From contig NZ_CP020914.1 in assembly GCF_007833355.1 (NCBI RefSeq), forward strand, positions 2,094,047 through 2,158,046: a stretch of 64,000 nt of DNA. The letters run 5' to 3'. The stretch comes from Denitratisoma sp. DHT3 (GTDB taxonomy: Bacteria > Pseudomonadota > Gammaproteobacteria > Burkholderiales > Rhodocyclaceae). Each line of letters begins with the position of its first letter. The first letter of the stretch is position 1. Position numbers and translations under genes: made by a program. The notes beneath the pieces are model-generated. The model saw only the letters and a list, made by a program, of their open reading frames with translations. It had not been told where the DNA came from and made no database searches. Positions 1 to 9,809 of this stretch are shown in pieces.

Positions 1-531
1 TTGAGCGACATCGAGGCGCGCATCGGCAACAGGGCCAAGGCTGGCCAAGTGGTCGGCAACTTCAACAATCTGTTCATGCTGCGCGTGCGCGAGACCGCCA
101 CCGCCGAACTGCTGACGCGACAACTGCCCAAGGTCGAGGTGTACGCCACGGCACTGATGAGCGGCGCCACCGACAGCTCCGACCCGCACGGCAATACCGC
201 GTTCACGTCCAGCACCCAGGACCGTATCAGCACGACCAGCGTGCCATTGATCGAGCCCGCGCATGTCGTGGCGCTGCCCAAGGGGCAATGCTTCGCGCTG
301 ATCGAGGGCGGCAACCTCTGGAAAGTCCGCATGCCGCTGCCGGCACCAGATCCCGACGAAGCCATGCCGAAGGATCTGCAGGAGCTGGCCGGCTACATGC
401 GGCAGCACTACGTCGAGGCAGGAGACTGGTGGGAGAACCAAGGCATCCCCGGCCTGCAGGACAAGGCGCTGCCCGACGACCTGCTGGATGACTTCAAGCA
501 GATGGCCGCCGCTGAAGAGGCCGAAGCATGA
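1..531 (+). CDS. traD: ICE coupling protein TraD, C-terminal part (cut by window edge)
   Basis: This is the last 176 residues of the type IV coupling protein of the ICEclc/PAGI conjugation family (TIGR03743-like TraD). The coupling protein is an inner-membrane ATPase that hands the relaxase-bound strand to the secretion channel. The ATPase motifs lie upstream of the window. What remains is a soluble tail that includes the NFNNLFMLRVRE stretch, where the hexameric ATPase core usually ends, and a Trp-rich acidic C-terminus. The stop overlaps the start of the next gene by 4 bases, as usual in this operon. The first codon in the window is not a real start. Identification rests on this residual similarity plus the adjacent TIGR03747 gene. 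Confidence 0.8.
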   Translation: MSDIEARIGNRAKAGQVVGNFNNLFMLRVRETATAELLTRQLPKVEVYATALMSGATDSSDPHGNTAFTSSTQDRISTTSVPLIEPAHVVALPKGQCFALIEGGNLWKVRMPLPAPDPDEAMPKDLQELAGYMRQHYVEAGDWWENQGIPGLQDKALPDDLLDDFKQMAAAEEAEA

Positions 532-1277
532 GCGATCCGGCTGTCGCGGCCCAGCGCCAGCAGCAACGACAGCAGGGGCTGATCGCCGGCCTGGTCACGC
601 TGCCGTTCCGCTTCTTCGGCGTGCTGTGCGGCGCGCTGCTGCTGTGCATCCTGATCGAATGCGTCGGCATGCACTTCTTCTGGCCCGATCAGGGCTGGCG
701 CCACGCGCAGGGCATGCTGCACTACGAGCTGGATCAGCTCTCCACGCATTTCACGCGCAGCGCGCTGATGCAGGAGCCGGGGCGCACCGCGCACCGGCTG
801 GTCGAGCAGGGCTACGACTGGCTGTTCGTGAAGAGCGGTTTGCTGGACTGGATACGCGATGCCTCGGCGCAGGCCAGCGCCGGCAGCCATCGCTCGACCA
901 AGGATTTCCGCTACTACATCGGCTTGGTCTACGTGAACGTGGAGAGCTACCTGATCGCGGCGGCCTACACGACGCTGGTCTTCCTCGTGCGGTTGCTGGT
1001 GCTGTGCCTGACCCTGCCGCTGTTCCTGATGGCCGCCTTCGTCGGCCTCGTGGACGGGCTGGTGCGCCGGGACATCCGCCGATTTGGCGCGGGACGCGAG
1101 TCGGGGTTCATCTATCACCGCGCCAGGGCCAGCCTGATCCCGTTGGCCGTGCTGCCGTGGGTGACTTACCTGGCACTGCCGGTCAGCGGGAACCCGCTGC
1201 TGATCCTGCTGCCCAGCGCCGTGCTGCTCGGCGTCGCCGTGTGCATCGCGGCGGCGACGTTCAAGAAGTACTTGTAG
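528..1277 (+). CDS. ICE membrane protein, TIGR03747 family
   Basis: A 249-residue integral membrane protein of the integrating conjugative element family TIGR03747 (PFL_4697-like), which directly follows the coupling protein in ICEclc-type elements. Hydrophobic segments are visible near residues 17-45, 140-175 and 205-245. They flank a hydrophilic loop containing HFFWPDQGW and a Trp/Tyr-rich region. The start overlaps the traD stop (ATGA). Its exact function is unknown; position suggests a partner of the coupling protein at the inner membrane. Immediately downstream the backbone is interrupted by the minus-strand DISARM-like operon. Confidence 0.85.
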   Translation: MSDPAVAAQRQQQRQQGLIAGLVTLPFRFFGVLCGALLLCILIECVGMHFFWPDQGWRHAQGMLHYELDQLSTHFTRSALMQEPGRTAHRLVEQGYDWLFVKSGLLDWIRDASAQASAGSHRSTKDFRYYIGLVYVNVESYLIAAAYTTLVFLVRLLVLCLTLPLFLMAAFVGLVDGLVRRDIRRFGAGRESGFIYHRARASLIPLAVLPWVTYLALPVSGNPLLILLPSAVLLGVAVCIAAATFKKYL

Positions 1278-1403
1278 TTTTCTATGGCCCGCAAACCACA
1301 ATCATCCACTCGCTTTCCGCAAGAGCCAATGACTTTCCCCAGCTCGTGCAATGTCGTCATCTCTCCCCCATGGCACCTTATAGCGGGTCTGTTTCGCTTG
1401 ATG

Positions 1404-2165
1404 TCAAACCGGCGATACGATTTTCATTGCGACAAGTGCTCGAAGATGCTCATCCAGTGCCCGAGGGATTCGCCCCCCAGAGATGAGCAACCCCGCTTCC
1501 ATGTTTCGTTCCATGGCAAAGCCTGTAAGGTTGGCACTAGTGATGAAGCAGGTATGACCATCGGCCACTGCGGCTTTGGCATGGACGCGTCCATCGGAGA
1601 ACGGATCGGCCTTATCGCGCCAAGCATAGAGTCGAGCAGAAGGAACCAGTGCTTTCATTTTTCCTATCGCGTCGAAGCTGATGCTGCCGCCGTGGTCCTG
1701 GGACAACTCAAGAAGCATAGAGATGGTCACCCCGCGGTCGCTCGCCGCATTCAGGGCCTTCACGATGGTCGAAACGTCATAGGCCACGAAACTCGTGATG
1801 AACAGAGTCTGATCAGCGGCATTGATGACCTGCAGCAGTGCCTGTTCCGTTCGACGAGCCGAGACGAAGGGCGTCGTCGGCCCCGTCCAGACGAGCTCGG
1901 TAGATTGCTCGGAAGCAGCTTTCGTGAAGACGTGGCTGGCTGCGAGTAGCATCGACGCCAGCTCACTGGCGCTGACGGTCGCAGCCCGCCAAGCATCGAC
2001 GAGTTGTTCCACGACTCCAGCGGCCGCGGGCGTGCCGACTACTCCAGACAGGGCGGCGGCTGCCTTGTCGGCGTCGGTTCGACGAATTCGGGATGCAATG
2101 GCCTGAACCTTTTCCTGAGAAACCAGACAGACCACGGCTGCGACGGCGTCCAAGAGCTTTTCCAT
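1404..2165 (-). CDS. drmC: DrmC-like phospholipase D family protein
   Basis: A 253-residue protein with one PLD/HKD phosphodiesterase signature near the C-terminus: HAKAAVADG followed by TSANLT and a distal N..E pair. The N-terminal half is helical and has no recognisable catalytic motif. This size, a single HKD motif and a position as last gene after drmA-drmB match DrmC of DISARM, which is reported to be non-essential for protection there. The ATG at 2165 lies 1 base after the drmB stop, so translation is coupled; the longer open frame upstream is shadow sequence of drmB. It ends 126 bases from the convergent TIGR03747 gene. Confidence 0.85.
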   Translation of the reverse strand: MEKLLDAVAAVVCLVSQEKVQAIASRIRRTDADKAAAALSGVVGTPAAAGVVEQLVDAWRAATVSASELASMLLAASHVFTKAASEQSTELVWTGPTTPFVSARRTEQALLQVINAADQTLFITSFVAYDVSTIVKALNAASDRGVTISMLLELSQDHGGSISFDAIGKMKALVPSARLYAWRDKADPFSDGRVHAKAAVADGHTCFITSANLTGFAMERNMEAGLLISGGRIPRALDEHLRALVAMKIVSPV

Positions 2166-2166
2166 G

Positions 2167-4020
2167 TCACAAGCTCTTGAAGAATGCCGCGTCGATGCGT
2201 TCCAGGGTCGGAACCAGCAATGACCGATCCAGGTAGCGATTGCCGCGTTCGCAGGAAGTCTCGGCGACCAGACTGCATGCATGGCAGGCGGCGGCGTGTA
2301 GCGAGCGGTCTTTGCCAGGGTCATGCTCCGAGCAGAGCGGATCGGACGAGCAGACCTTCGAACGGTTCAGCGCCTGCCGAAGCAGGCGACCGAGGTTGTC
2401 CGGTTTGCCCAGATCGACGAGGCCGCCCAGCGTCCCATCGGAATCGGCTGCCGCCGTGTAGATGAGGATGCCCGCTTGGTGGTTCGCGCTCGACGTGTCG
2501 GCGTAGATTCGTTCACGAATGCTCGCCGCGTTGTAGCCGCATTCGAGTGCCAGTTCTCGGATGAGCAGGTGCGAGAGCGTGTGGAGCATGGCGTACCGGA
2601 TGCCGGGATAGCCCTCGTTGGGATCGAGGTGGCGCGAATTGCGCCATCCTCGATGACCAGCATCGAGCATCTGATCCACGTGTTTGACGCCGTCGAGCGC
2701 CTCCCACGTCCGGAGCGCCTCTTCGTCGAACTGGATGAAGATGCCCTCGCCGTGAACCTGATTCGCTGGAACCCAATCCGGCTTGCGGCGCGCGAGGCCC
2801 GCCATCTGCGGGCGCTCGTTCGGATCGCTCGTTTCCTCGGGTGCTTCCACGCGGGTGAAGCCCAGCAAGGCATTGACCTCGCGGAGCCTTTCCAGCAGCA
2901 GCACTCTGCCGATCTGCTTTTCGAAGCCCGTGGGCGTGGCGACCTTCTTGCTCATGAAGTGCGGGTAGTCGGCAGGCGGGTTGGCCGCCGTCAGCACTTC
3001 CCACTCCGGCCCTTTGATGTCGGCCTCGCCGACGACCTCCTCACCACCCTGGCGATGGGTTTCGATGGCCGACCAGATATCGGATGCCGGGTACTTGTCG
3101 ATGCCTGGCAACGCTCCGGTCTTCTTCAGCGCCTTCACCGTTACGGCAACCGAGGCTTCGGAATCCAGATCCTCGAAGAATTCCCAACCGTCCTGAATCA
3201 GTTGACCGAGCGGGTCTTTGGCCCGCGGGATGGCGAGCGCCGACAGGGTGATCGGGAACCAACTGTTCGTCGAGCCCAGCAGGACTGCCCGCGGCTCTTC
3301 GTCGCACTCGTCGTCGAAATGATCGAGATGGGGGTGCCGGCCTCGGCAGCTCGGCAGATTTTCCTTCCCGGCTTTGCCGAAGGCGTGCGCCATGCTGCGC
3401 GATGCGCCGCAGGCATCGCACTTCACCCACAGGTTCTCGGTCTGCAATGAGGCTCCGCTCTCGAAGAAGCGCAGCGTTCCCTTGCACGAACTGTTGCCGC
3501 CGTGGACGAAGTAGTGCCACGGGAAGTCGTCGAGGTGGCCATCGCGGCAGGCCAAGAGGAAACGCGCCGGAACGGCATCGGCATCTTTCGCGGGCTGGTC
3601 ACCCTTGGAGCCACGGCACCCCTTGTGGACGAAGCGGGTTCGCTCCGGGCGGAAGCGGTTTTCCTTGATCTCGAACAGCCCCGCGTCGAAGGGCGACAGC
3701 AGGCCGCATTTCACGCAGCGCATCCAGCGCGGGAACGGACGGACGGGGACGCCGATGTTCGCCTCCGCCGACCACGGATCGACGAGTTCGCTCTTCTGGA
3801 ACGGTGGCACGCGCAGGTTCTCCACCTGCGAGCCGAGAACCTTGCGGACGGCGGCGAGCAGGCGCGGCTCGGCGATGGGCTGGCAGCGATCCTTTTCCCA
3901 CTGGTCGATGCCCAGCGTCACCACCGAGAGGCTCGGCAGATCGATCAGCGCGCCCGGCCCGTATGTCCAGAGCAGCTGACTGGGGCGGACTTCCCCGACG
4001 GGTGTTTTATTGGTGGTCAT
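2167..4020 (-). CDS. drmB: DrmB, DUF1998-domain protein of DISARM
   Basis: A 617-residue protein carrying the DUF1998 region in its C-terminal third (GYPGIRYAMLHTLSHLLIRE), which is the hallmark of DrmB. Several Cys pairs are visible: CVKCG near residue 85, CDACG near 210, and a C-terminal cluster CHACSLVAETSCERGNRYLD. These suggest zinc binding. In DISARM, DrmB forms a complex with the helicase DrmA that loads on foreign DNA. The ATG at 4020 was chosen because it follows the drmA stop by 2 bases; upstream codons overlap drmA. Gene order drmA-drmB-drmC is the conserved DISARM core. No helicase motifs are present, which argues against a DruE-like fusion. Confidence 0.92.
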   Translation of the reverse strand: MTTNKTPVGEVRPSQLLWTYGPGALIDLPSLSVVTLGIDQWEKDRCQPIAEPRLLAAVRKVLGSQVENLRVPPFQKSELVDPWSAEANIGVPVRPFPRWMRCVKCGLLSPFDAGLFEIKENRFRPERTRFVHKGCRGSKGDQPAKDADAVPARFLLACRDGHLDDFPWHYFVHGGNSSCKGTLRFFESGASLQTENLWVKCDACGASRSMAHAFGKAGKENLPSCRGRHPHLDHFDDECDEEPRAVLLGSTNSWFPITLSALAIPRAKDPLGQLIQDGWEFFEDLDSEASVAVTVKALKKTGALPGIDKYPASDIWSAIETHRQGGEEVVGEADIKGPEWEVLTAANPPADYPHFMSKKVATPTGFEKQIGRVLLLERLREVNALLGFTRVEAPEETSDPNERPQMAGLARRKPDWVPANQVHGEGIFIQFDEEALRTWEALDGVKHVDQMLDAGHRGWRNSRHLDPNEGYPGIRYAMLHTLSHLLIRELALECGYNAASIRERIYADTSSANHQAGILIYTAAADSDGTLGGLVDLGKPDNLGRLLRQALNRSKVCSSDPLCSEHDPGKDRSLHAAACHACSLVAETSCERGNRYLDRSLLVPTLERIDAAFFKSL

Positions 4021-4022
4021 GG

Positions 4023-7000
4023 TCAGTCCTCGTCCTTCGGCACCGGACGGGGCTTCCACCCGTGGTCGTCCGAAATGTGTCCCGTGTTCATGATCAGGCG
4101 CACGCCCGGCTCCACCTCGCGCATCGACATCGGAACCGTCCAGTTGTCCCACGCATGGATGCCCGGCGACTTGACCAGCCCGACCATCGTCGCGGCCTGT
4201 GCGCCGCGCTTTTCGTAGGCCAACGTGCGACCAGGAACGCTCACCTCTTTGGCCCACTCGTCCGCGCGTTCCTTCAGTTCACGCTCGGCCAGATTCTTGA
4301 TAGTGGTCGTCTCGCTGACGTTCCAAGCCCGCCTCACCAGCACGTCGATGGCTTCGGTGATCTCGGCCTTGTCGGACTTGTCCAGCTCGCTCGCGCCCAC
4401 GTTCGGGCTGAAGGCATCGTTCTCCAGTCGCATCAGGGAGAGGAGCGCACCGGTGAGGCCGCGATCCATAGCGCGCGGCGAGAACGGCGTCACCGACTGC
4501 GCTTCCACATGCTTGTAGAAGGTCGCGTGGTAATGCTCGAAGGTCTCGTAGTGCGAGAGGTCGCGCGGACGCGCCCACGTGAGCACCGTGCAGACCAAGC
4601 CGGGGAAGGAACGGCCCACGCGGCTGGTGGCTTGGATGTATTCCGCCGTGCCCTTGGGCTGGCCGTTGACCGCCATCAGGCCCAAGCGATTCACGTCCAC
4701 GCCCACCGACAGCATGTTGGTCGCCAGCACCACGTCGATGGCGCGGGTGTCGCCCTCGTTCCATTTCGTCACGTACTTCCCGGTGGCCGCATCGAGCGCG
4801 GCCTTGAACTTGACCTCCAGATCGTCGAGGTACTTCGGGATGTCCTGACTGGAGACGCGCGAGGTCAGCTCGCGGATGTTGTTGACGCTGCGCTGCGCGA
4901 GCGCGGGCCGCTCGACCATGCTCATCTGCACGCGGTAGGAACGTGTTTGCACGTCGTCCTCGGCCAAGCGCCGCATCCCACCCAGTTCGCGCAGCGAATT
5001 GAAGTAGCCGACCATCGTCATGTACGGGTCGGCAGGTTCGCCGAAACGGTCGAACAGGGCTTGGGCGGCGGTGAGGAAGGCGGTATAGACGCGGATCAGC
5101 ATCGCGGGCCGCGAGCTACCGGGCGAGCACACGCCGAGATAGCGCCGTCCGGGTCGCTCTTCGATCGGGCGCTGCACCGAGAAGTAGTTGTCCTCCACGT
5201 CCAAGCCGTGCGGCGGGAACACCGACACGCGCCGCATGAACACGTTGTTCACCTGTTCCTTGGCTTTGCGCACCGTCGCCGTGGACGCGACGATCTTGGG
5301 CTTAACCGTCTTGCCATCGAGCGTCCAGCCGGACAGTTCGTCGACGGCGGATTCGTACAGGCCGACCATCGTGCCCAGGGGGCCGCTGATTAGGTGGAAT
5401 TCGTCTTGGATGATCAGGTCGGGCGGTCGGATCGGCGCGACGCTCTTGACCTTGACCGCGGGCATGCCTTTCCCAGCCTGGTGATTGCCAGTGCAGCAGT
5501 CCGCTTCGTGCCACAGCAAGCCGTGGCGCTCGCATTCATGACTCACGCGACCGAACAGCGTGCGCACCTGACCGCGCCACGCCATCATGGCGAACTTGTC
5601 CACGGTGGCGATCATCATCGTCGGCGGTCGGTGGTAGATCTCCTCGTCCACCGTCAGAACCGGGATGCCGGGATGCGGCAGATTGCTCGACCTGCCACGA
5701 GAGAATGTGCAACTGCTCTTCTTGTCACCGCAGTAAACCACTGTTCGGCCACGATCCTTATCGACAACGACATCTTTCCCAGGATCAATCGCAGAGCCAC
5801 ACCAAGGACAACTGGTGAGTTGAAGAGGTGAAGTACGTCCTGCTTTGTTCTTTCCTGAATCGCGCAGAGCTTGAATGGCATAGTGACTTTCCTCGGTCGT
5901 GCCCGGCGTCACCTTGTTGCCCACCCACAGTCCGATGGTGAAAGGCTCCTTGCCGAGCGACTCATCACCTTGCACGAGAGCATCTCGCCGAAGCTTTTCC
6001 ATCGCGCAGATCAGCGCGGTGGCGCGTTGGAACTGCTGCAAGGTCAGCAGGCGCAGGGTGTAGCGCATGATCACGGCCAGACCGCGCGAACCGTCGTAGC
6101 CGCCGAGCTTGCCTTGCAGACGGCGGATCGCCATCGTGAACGCCGCCACGCCCAGATAGGCTTCGGTCTTGCCGCCGCCGGTGGGGAACCACAGCAGATC
6201 GGCATGGGCTTCCATCGGTTGCACGCGGTCCGGATGCGTGGGGTCGGCCAGCGACGGGATCGACAGCAGCAGGAACGCCAACTGGAACGGACGCCAGCTC
6301 CGGTTCTTCGGCTGGTCGAATTGATCCACCGTCACGTCACGTCCACGCCGCACTTCGAGCGCGTACTGGCTTCGCACGCGCTGGATCGCCATCGCCCGGT
6401 TGGCGAAGCGGAAAGCAGCCAGCGCCTTCTCGTCGTTCTTCAGCGTGTCGATGCCCTGCTGCAAACGTGACTGGATTTCCTGACACCGATCCAGCGCCTG
6501 TGCGGCCTGCGCGTCATACCCGACCACGTCCTCGCCGATGCGCTCGCGCTGCTCGGCGATCCACGCCGCGTAGTCCTTCGTCAGCACGTTCAGGGCTTCG
6601 ACCAACTCGGTGACGCCCAGCGTGGCGAGTCTTTGCATGTCGAGCAGGCCGCTCGCCACCATTTCCTTCATCGCCGGACGGTCGGCGGGGTCGAGGCCCG
6701 GCGTCTCCGTGACCTGCACTTCGTATTGCGGCAGGACGGTGGTGCACACCTCGGTGGCCAGCGTCACGTCGTCCGCCGTCTCGGCGTGGATGGCGACGCC
6801 ATGCCCGACCGCGAACTCCACGCGGTTGCGGTAGATCATCTCCAGCGATTCGCGCTCGGTGTCCATGCCGTCGGCGTCCAGCACGGGACGGCGGCGAAAA
6901 ATAGCGCGGTTCGATGCCTCCGCTTCCGCACGCACGATGAGTTCCGGCTGGAACAGCCACGCCGTGTCGCGGTTGGTGTCGGGTTCTTCCTGCGCGTTGA

Positions 7001-8030
7001 TCAGGAACAACGTCACCAAGCGGTCGCCGTTGGCGTTCTTGGCGCGGACGGAACCCTGTATCCGCACCGCCGGGCGGTTCGCGTCCGGTGCCTGATGCGG
7101 AATCACGCCTTCGGTGAGCGGCAGCACCAGCTTTCCGCCGCAGGGGATGCGCTGCCAGACCTTGGCCTTCTGCCCATTGGGCCGCGTCAGCTCGTGTTCC
7201 TCGTTGGGCACACGCTCGTAGCTGCCCCAGCGCGCCTCGACCTCGATGCGCTCGGCGTCGCCATCGACGCAGAAGGTCATGCCGAAACTGCTGGGCACCA
7301 ACGATTGATTGCTGGCGGCGTCGATCTCGTCCGATGCATCCGATTCGGGTTCCACCCTCCCGGTCGCGGTTCCGAACTCGGCACCCGGTTCGTGCTGGCC
7401 AGGTACGATCGGGTCGCTGGGTTCCTCGACCTCGTCCTCCGCCAATGGACCTTCCAGCCCTTCGATGCCACCCTGCGCCGCTTCGCGTGGTGCCAGCTTG
7501 CCAACCAGATAGCGGTCGCGCACACCCATGTCCACGATGCGCTCGTGCGGGCCGCCCGCCGGGCCGAGCAGGTCGTCCACCACGGCTAGTTGCAGCAGTT
7601 CGCGAATGTAGGCGCGATCTTCGACTACCTGCACGCCAGCGACGGTCTGGTTCAGCGCCGTGGACAAGGCTGCGACGAACTCTTCCCACTGGATGCGACC
7701 GACGTTCCCCGAAGACGGTGGGGTCAGCGCGACGCTGGCGACCGGCATCGGCGCTTCGGCGGCGCATACCCGGTCGAAGAAGATCGTGGTGGTTTCGAGG
7801 TCGGAGCGAACCCGAAGCACGCGCCCGGCGCGGACGACGTCCCCGGCGGGGGTCAACACGAGCACCCAATCGTCCTCGGCGATGGCTTGATACACGGAGC
7901 GATCGCCCTTCAAGACCAAGGTGTAGGGCGCAAGCCTACGGTCAGTGCCGAGACCATGATCGACGGCGATCCAAGCATGAGGCTGCTTGTCTGCCCCTAC
8001 ATTCGATTCGTTCTTGTCTCTTTCTTTCAT
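4023..8030 (-). CDS. drmA: DrmA, DISARM superfamily 2 helicase
   Basis: A 1335-residue protein with superfamily 2 helicase motifs in the C-terminal half: Walker A FPTGGGKTEAYLG near residues 612-625, the Walker B variant QDEFHLISG near 875, TATV (motif III), and LATNMLSVGVDV with QATSRVGR near 1134 (motifs V and VI). A CxxC zinc-ribbon-like insert (CPWCGS and CGDKKSSC) lies between motifs I and II. Length, the DEFH box and the zinc insert match DrmA. The ATG at 8030 has a good ribosome site (GAGGTGA) 5 bases ahead; a GTG 9 bases upstream is less likely. The stop is 2 bases from drmB. A 66-base gap separates it from the Hsp70-like gene, the largest gap in this part of the operon. Confidence 0.93.
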   Translation of the reverse strand: MKERDKNESNVGADKQPHAWIAVDHGLGTDRRLAPYTLVLKGDRSVYQAIAEDDWVLVLTPAGDVVRAGRVLRVRSDLETTTIFFDRVCAAEAPMPVASVALTPPSSGNVGRIQWEEFVAALSTALNQTVAGVQVVEDRAYIRELLQLAVVDDLLGPAGGPHERIVDMGVRDRYLVGKLAPREAAQGGIEGLEGPLAEDEVEEPSDPIVPGQHEPGAEFGTATGRVEPESDASDEIDAASNQSLVPSSFGMTFCVDGDAERIEVEARWGSYERVPNEEHELTRPNGQKAKVWQRIPCGGKLVLPLTEGVIPHQAPDANRPAVRIQGSVRAKNANGDRLVTLFLINAQEEPDTNRDTAWLFQPELIVRAEAEASNRAIFRRRPVLDADGMDTERESLEMIYRNRVEFAVGHGVAIHAETADDVTLATEVCTTVLPQYEVQVTETPGLDPADRPAMKEMVASGLLDMQRLATLGVTELVEALNVLTKDYAAWIAEQRERIGEDVVGYDAQAAQALDRCQEIQSRLQQGIDTLKNDEKALAAFRFANRAMAIQRVRSQYALEVRRGRDVTVDQFDQPKNRSWRPFQLAFLLLSIPSLADPTHPDRVQPMEAHADLLWFPTGGGKTEAYLGVAAFTMAIRRLQGKLGGYDGSRGLAVIMRYTLRLLTLQQFQRATALICAMEKLRRDALVQGDESLGKEPFTIGLWVGNKVTPGTTEESHYAIQALRDSGKNKAGRTSPLQLTSCPWCGSAIDPGKDVVVDKDRGRTVVYCGDKKSSCTFSRGRSSNLPHPGIPVLTVDEEIYHRPPTMMIATVDKFAMMAWRGQVRTLFGRVSHECERHGLLWHEADCCTGNHQAGKGMPAVKVKSVAPIRPPDLIIQDEFHLISGPLGTMVGLYESAVDELSGWTLDGKTVKPKIVASTATVRKAKEQVNNVFMRRVSVFPPHGLDVEDNYFSVQRPIEERPGRRYLGVCSPGSSRPAMLIRVYTAFLTAAQALFDRFGEPADPYMTMVGYFNSLRELGGMRRLAEDDVQTRSYRVQMSMVERPALAQRSVNNIRELTSRVSSQDIPKYLDDLEVKFKAALDAATGKYVTKWNEGDTRAIDVVLATNMLSVGVDVNRLGLMAVNGQPKGTAEYIQATSRVGRSFPGLVCTVLTWARPRDLSHYETFEHYHATFYKHVEAQSVTPFSPRAMDRGLTGALLSLMRLENDAFSPNVGASELDKSDKAEITEAIDVLVRRAWNVSETTTIKNLAERELKERADEWAKEVSVPGRTLAYEKRGAQAATMVGLVKSPGIHAWDNWTVPMSMREVEPGVRLIMNTGHISDDHGWKPRPVPKDED

Positions 8031-8096
8031 CAGTCTCACCTCATCGGCATTCGCCCGAGTCGATATATCTGTCCATTCAAGCTGCTTCGCGTCGTT

Positions 8097-9809
8097 TCAC
8101 CGGTCGCCATAGATCTCGCTATGGTCGACACGCTCCTTCGCGGTCCGGGAAATCGGCTCGATATCGCGATGCGGGACGACGCGAGCAATGCTTTCGGCAT
8201 CCTGCGTCAGACCGATCGCGACCGAGAGTCTGCCTCCGATATCGGTACCGAACTGCGGGAACTTCGCGCCGAGCGGATCCAACTCGACGAACCGGAAGCG
8301 GCTCGACGCATCCAGTCGTCGCTTCAGATCGATCTGTACCGCTTCGATGGCCCGGCGATAGACCTCGCAACCGGATCCACCGCCAGTGATGAATATAGGT
8401 AGCCCTTCGCGCCAGGCCGAGCTTTGCGGATCTCCCCGTGCGTTGGTACGGGTGCCGTCGATCACCCCGGTGATGCAGCTCTCGACTCGATTCACGAACT
8501 CCAAGTCGACGGCATCGACCTCGCTCCGGCGTTTGCCGTGTCGTTTCGCGAAGTCATCGGCCGGTTCGACCGGCGCGGCATCGTCCCACACGTGATCGAG
8601 GTCGAGCTTGTCATGGCGGTTTTGATACAGGTAGTAGGTTCCGAACGGACGAACGGCGGAGAAGAAGATCGGAATCCGTGGTGAGGAATCGAGATCGTTT
8701 CCCAGGACGACGTTGAACGTCGCCACGTCGAGCGTGGCCGCGCCGACGTCGATCAGCGCGTGCAATCCTCCGGTCACTTGGGGCGAACCGAGGTAACCGG
8801 CGATCTGCGCCACGAATTCCGGCACGACGCCCGGTTCCGTTTCCAGGCCGATGGCCGCTTCGTCGGCCACCCACGCGGCAGCGATGTCGGTCTCCCGGAG
8901 ACTGCCCCCCGCTGCCAATCGCCAAGCAGTCCGCGCGATGCGCCCGAACAGCCGGACGACCTCCGGCTTCTCGTGCGGCTCGGTGGGGCAACCGACGTTT
9001 AGTTCCCAACGAAGCGAACGCGCCACGAGTTTTCGCCCGGCCTCCGGGTGCCGGTACAGGAATGCCCTGGCGTAACGGATGACCAAGGCGAGGTAGGCCA
9101 GGGTGGCCGCCGGGCACTCGTCCGAGCCGGCCATCTCGATGACCGAGAGCTTGAGATTTCCCCGGACATTGGATTCGGCGAGCCGCCGCCAACAGTATTC
9201 GCCATCCGGCGCACGAACGACGAAACCGGGCATCACATAGCGCCCCGTCGGCGACTCGTCACCTGTGACCGCGAACCAATCTACGGGGACCAGATCGACA
9301 CCCGCCCGAATCGCCACTTTCGTGAATGCGGTTCCGAAATCCACCCCGATTCTGACGACCATGGGTGCCGCTCTCCCGCCCTGGTGGTCGGGATGCTGCA
9401 ACGACCTGCCGGCTTCGCTCCATTCGGGCATGACCAGGGCGTGCCCCCCATCGATGCGTGGTCGGAACACGGGTGGCGTCGTTGCCCTGTTTGAAGGTGC
9501 CGACGGCTTGTCAGAAGACGAACTGACGGCGCTTGGAGTAGCGGGCTGCTGAACGGGATTTCGGACGGTCGGAGCGACCCGATGGTGGACACCGGTCTGT
9601 CGCTCAGCCACCGTCGAGGGAATCGCAGCGGGGCGGGAGTTCCCCTTCGATTCGCCATCCCTTTTCGATATCGAACGGTCGTCGGTCAACCAGGACTTCG
9701 GTGGCTCGAAGTCGACCTTGGCCGGCTTTTCATCGCGTATCTCGCCTTGTAGGTCTGTCTCACGCAATGCTCGTTTGACATCCTTCAGTTGTTCTTTCCA
9801 GCTCTTCAC
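8097..9809 (-). CDS. Actin/Hsp70-fold ATPase-like protein with disordered N-terminus
   Basis: A 570-residue protein. Residues 1-17 form a short charged helix (MKSWKEQLKDVKRALRE), followed by about 110 residues rich in Pro, Ser, Thr and Ala that look disordered. From residue 150 an actin/Hsp70-type nucleotide fold is apparent: phosphate-1 GVDFGTAFTKVAI, phosphate-2 ALIDVGAATLDVATF near 350-366, and the adenosine motif FITGGGSGCEVYRRAI near 475. There is no Hsp70 substrate-binding domain. The start overlaps the stop of the upstream helicase by 4 bases, so the two are probably translated together. It is not a DISARM core component. I infer an ATP-dependent switch or assembly factor for the neighbouring helicase; the actual role is unknown. 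Confidence 0.8.
   Translation of the reverse strand: MKSWKEQLKDVKRALRETDLQGEIRDEKPAKVDFEPPKSWLTDDRSISKRDGESKGNSRPAAIPSTVAERQTGVHHRVAPTVRNPVQQPATPSAVSSSSDKPSAPSNRATTPPVFRPRIDGGHALVMPEWSEAGRSLQHPDHQGGRAAPMVVRIGVDFGTAFTKVAIRAGVDLVPVDWFAVTGDESPTGRYVMPGFVVRAPDGEYCWRRLAESNVRGNLKLSVIEMAGSDECPAATLAYLALVIRYARAFLYRHPEAGRKLVARSLRWELNVGCPTEPHEKPEVVRLFGRIARTAWRLAAGGSLRETDIAAAWVADEAAIGLETEPGVVPEFVAQIAGYLGSPQVTGGLHALIDVGAATLDVATFNVVLGNDLDSSPRIPIFFSAVRPFGTYYLYQNRHDKLDLDHVWDDAAPVEPADDFAKRHGKRRSEVDAVDLEFVNRVESCITGVIDGTRTNARGDPQSSAWREGLPIFITGGGSGCEVYRRAIEAVQIDLKRRLDASSRFRFVELDPLGAKFPQFGTDIGGRLSVAIGLTQDAESIARVVPHRDIEPISRTAKERVDHSEIYGDR

Noticed and set aside
3804..5393. 529-codon + strand frame opposite drmA/drmB
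   Set aside because: Shadow of the real minus-strand genes, which carry clear helicase and DUF1998 motifs.
2167..8030. Druantia type system because of DUF1998
   Set aside because: DUF1998 is here in a protein separate from the helicase, in the DrmA-DrmB order; DruE is a single large fusion.
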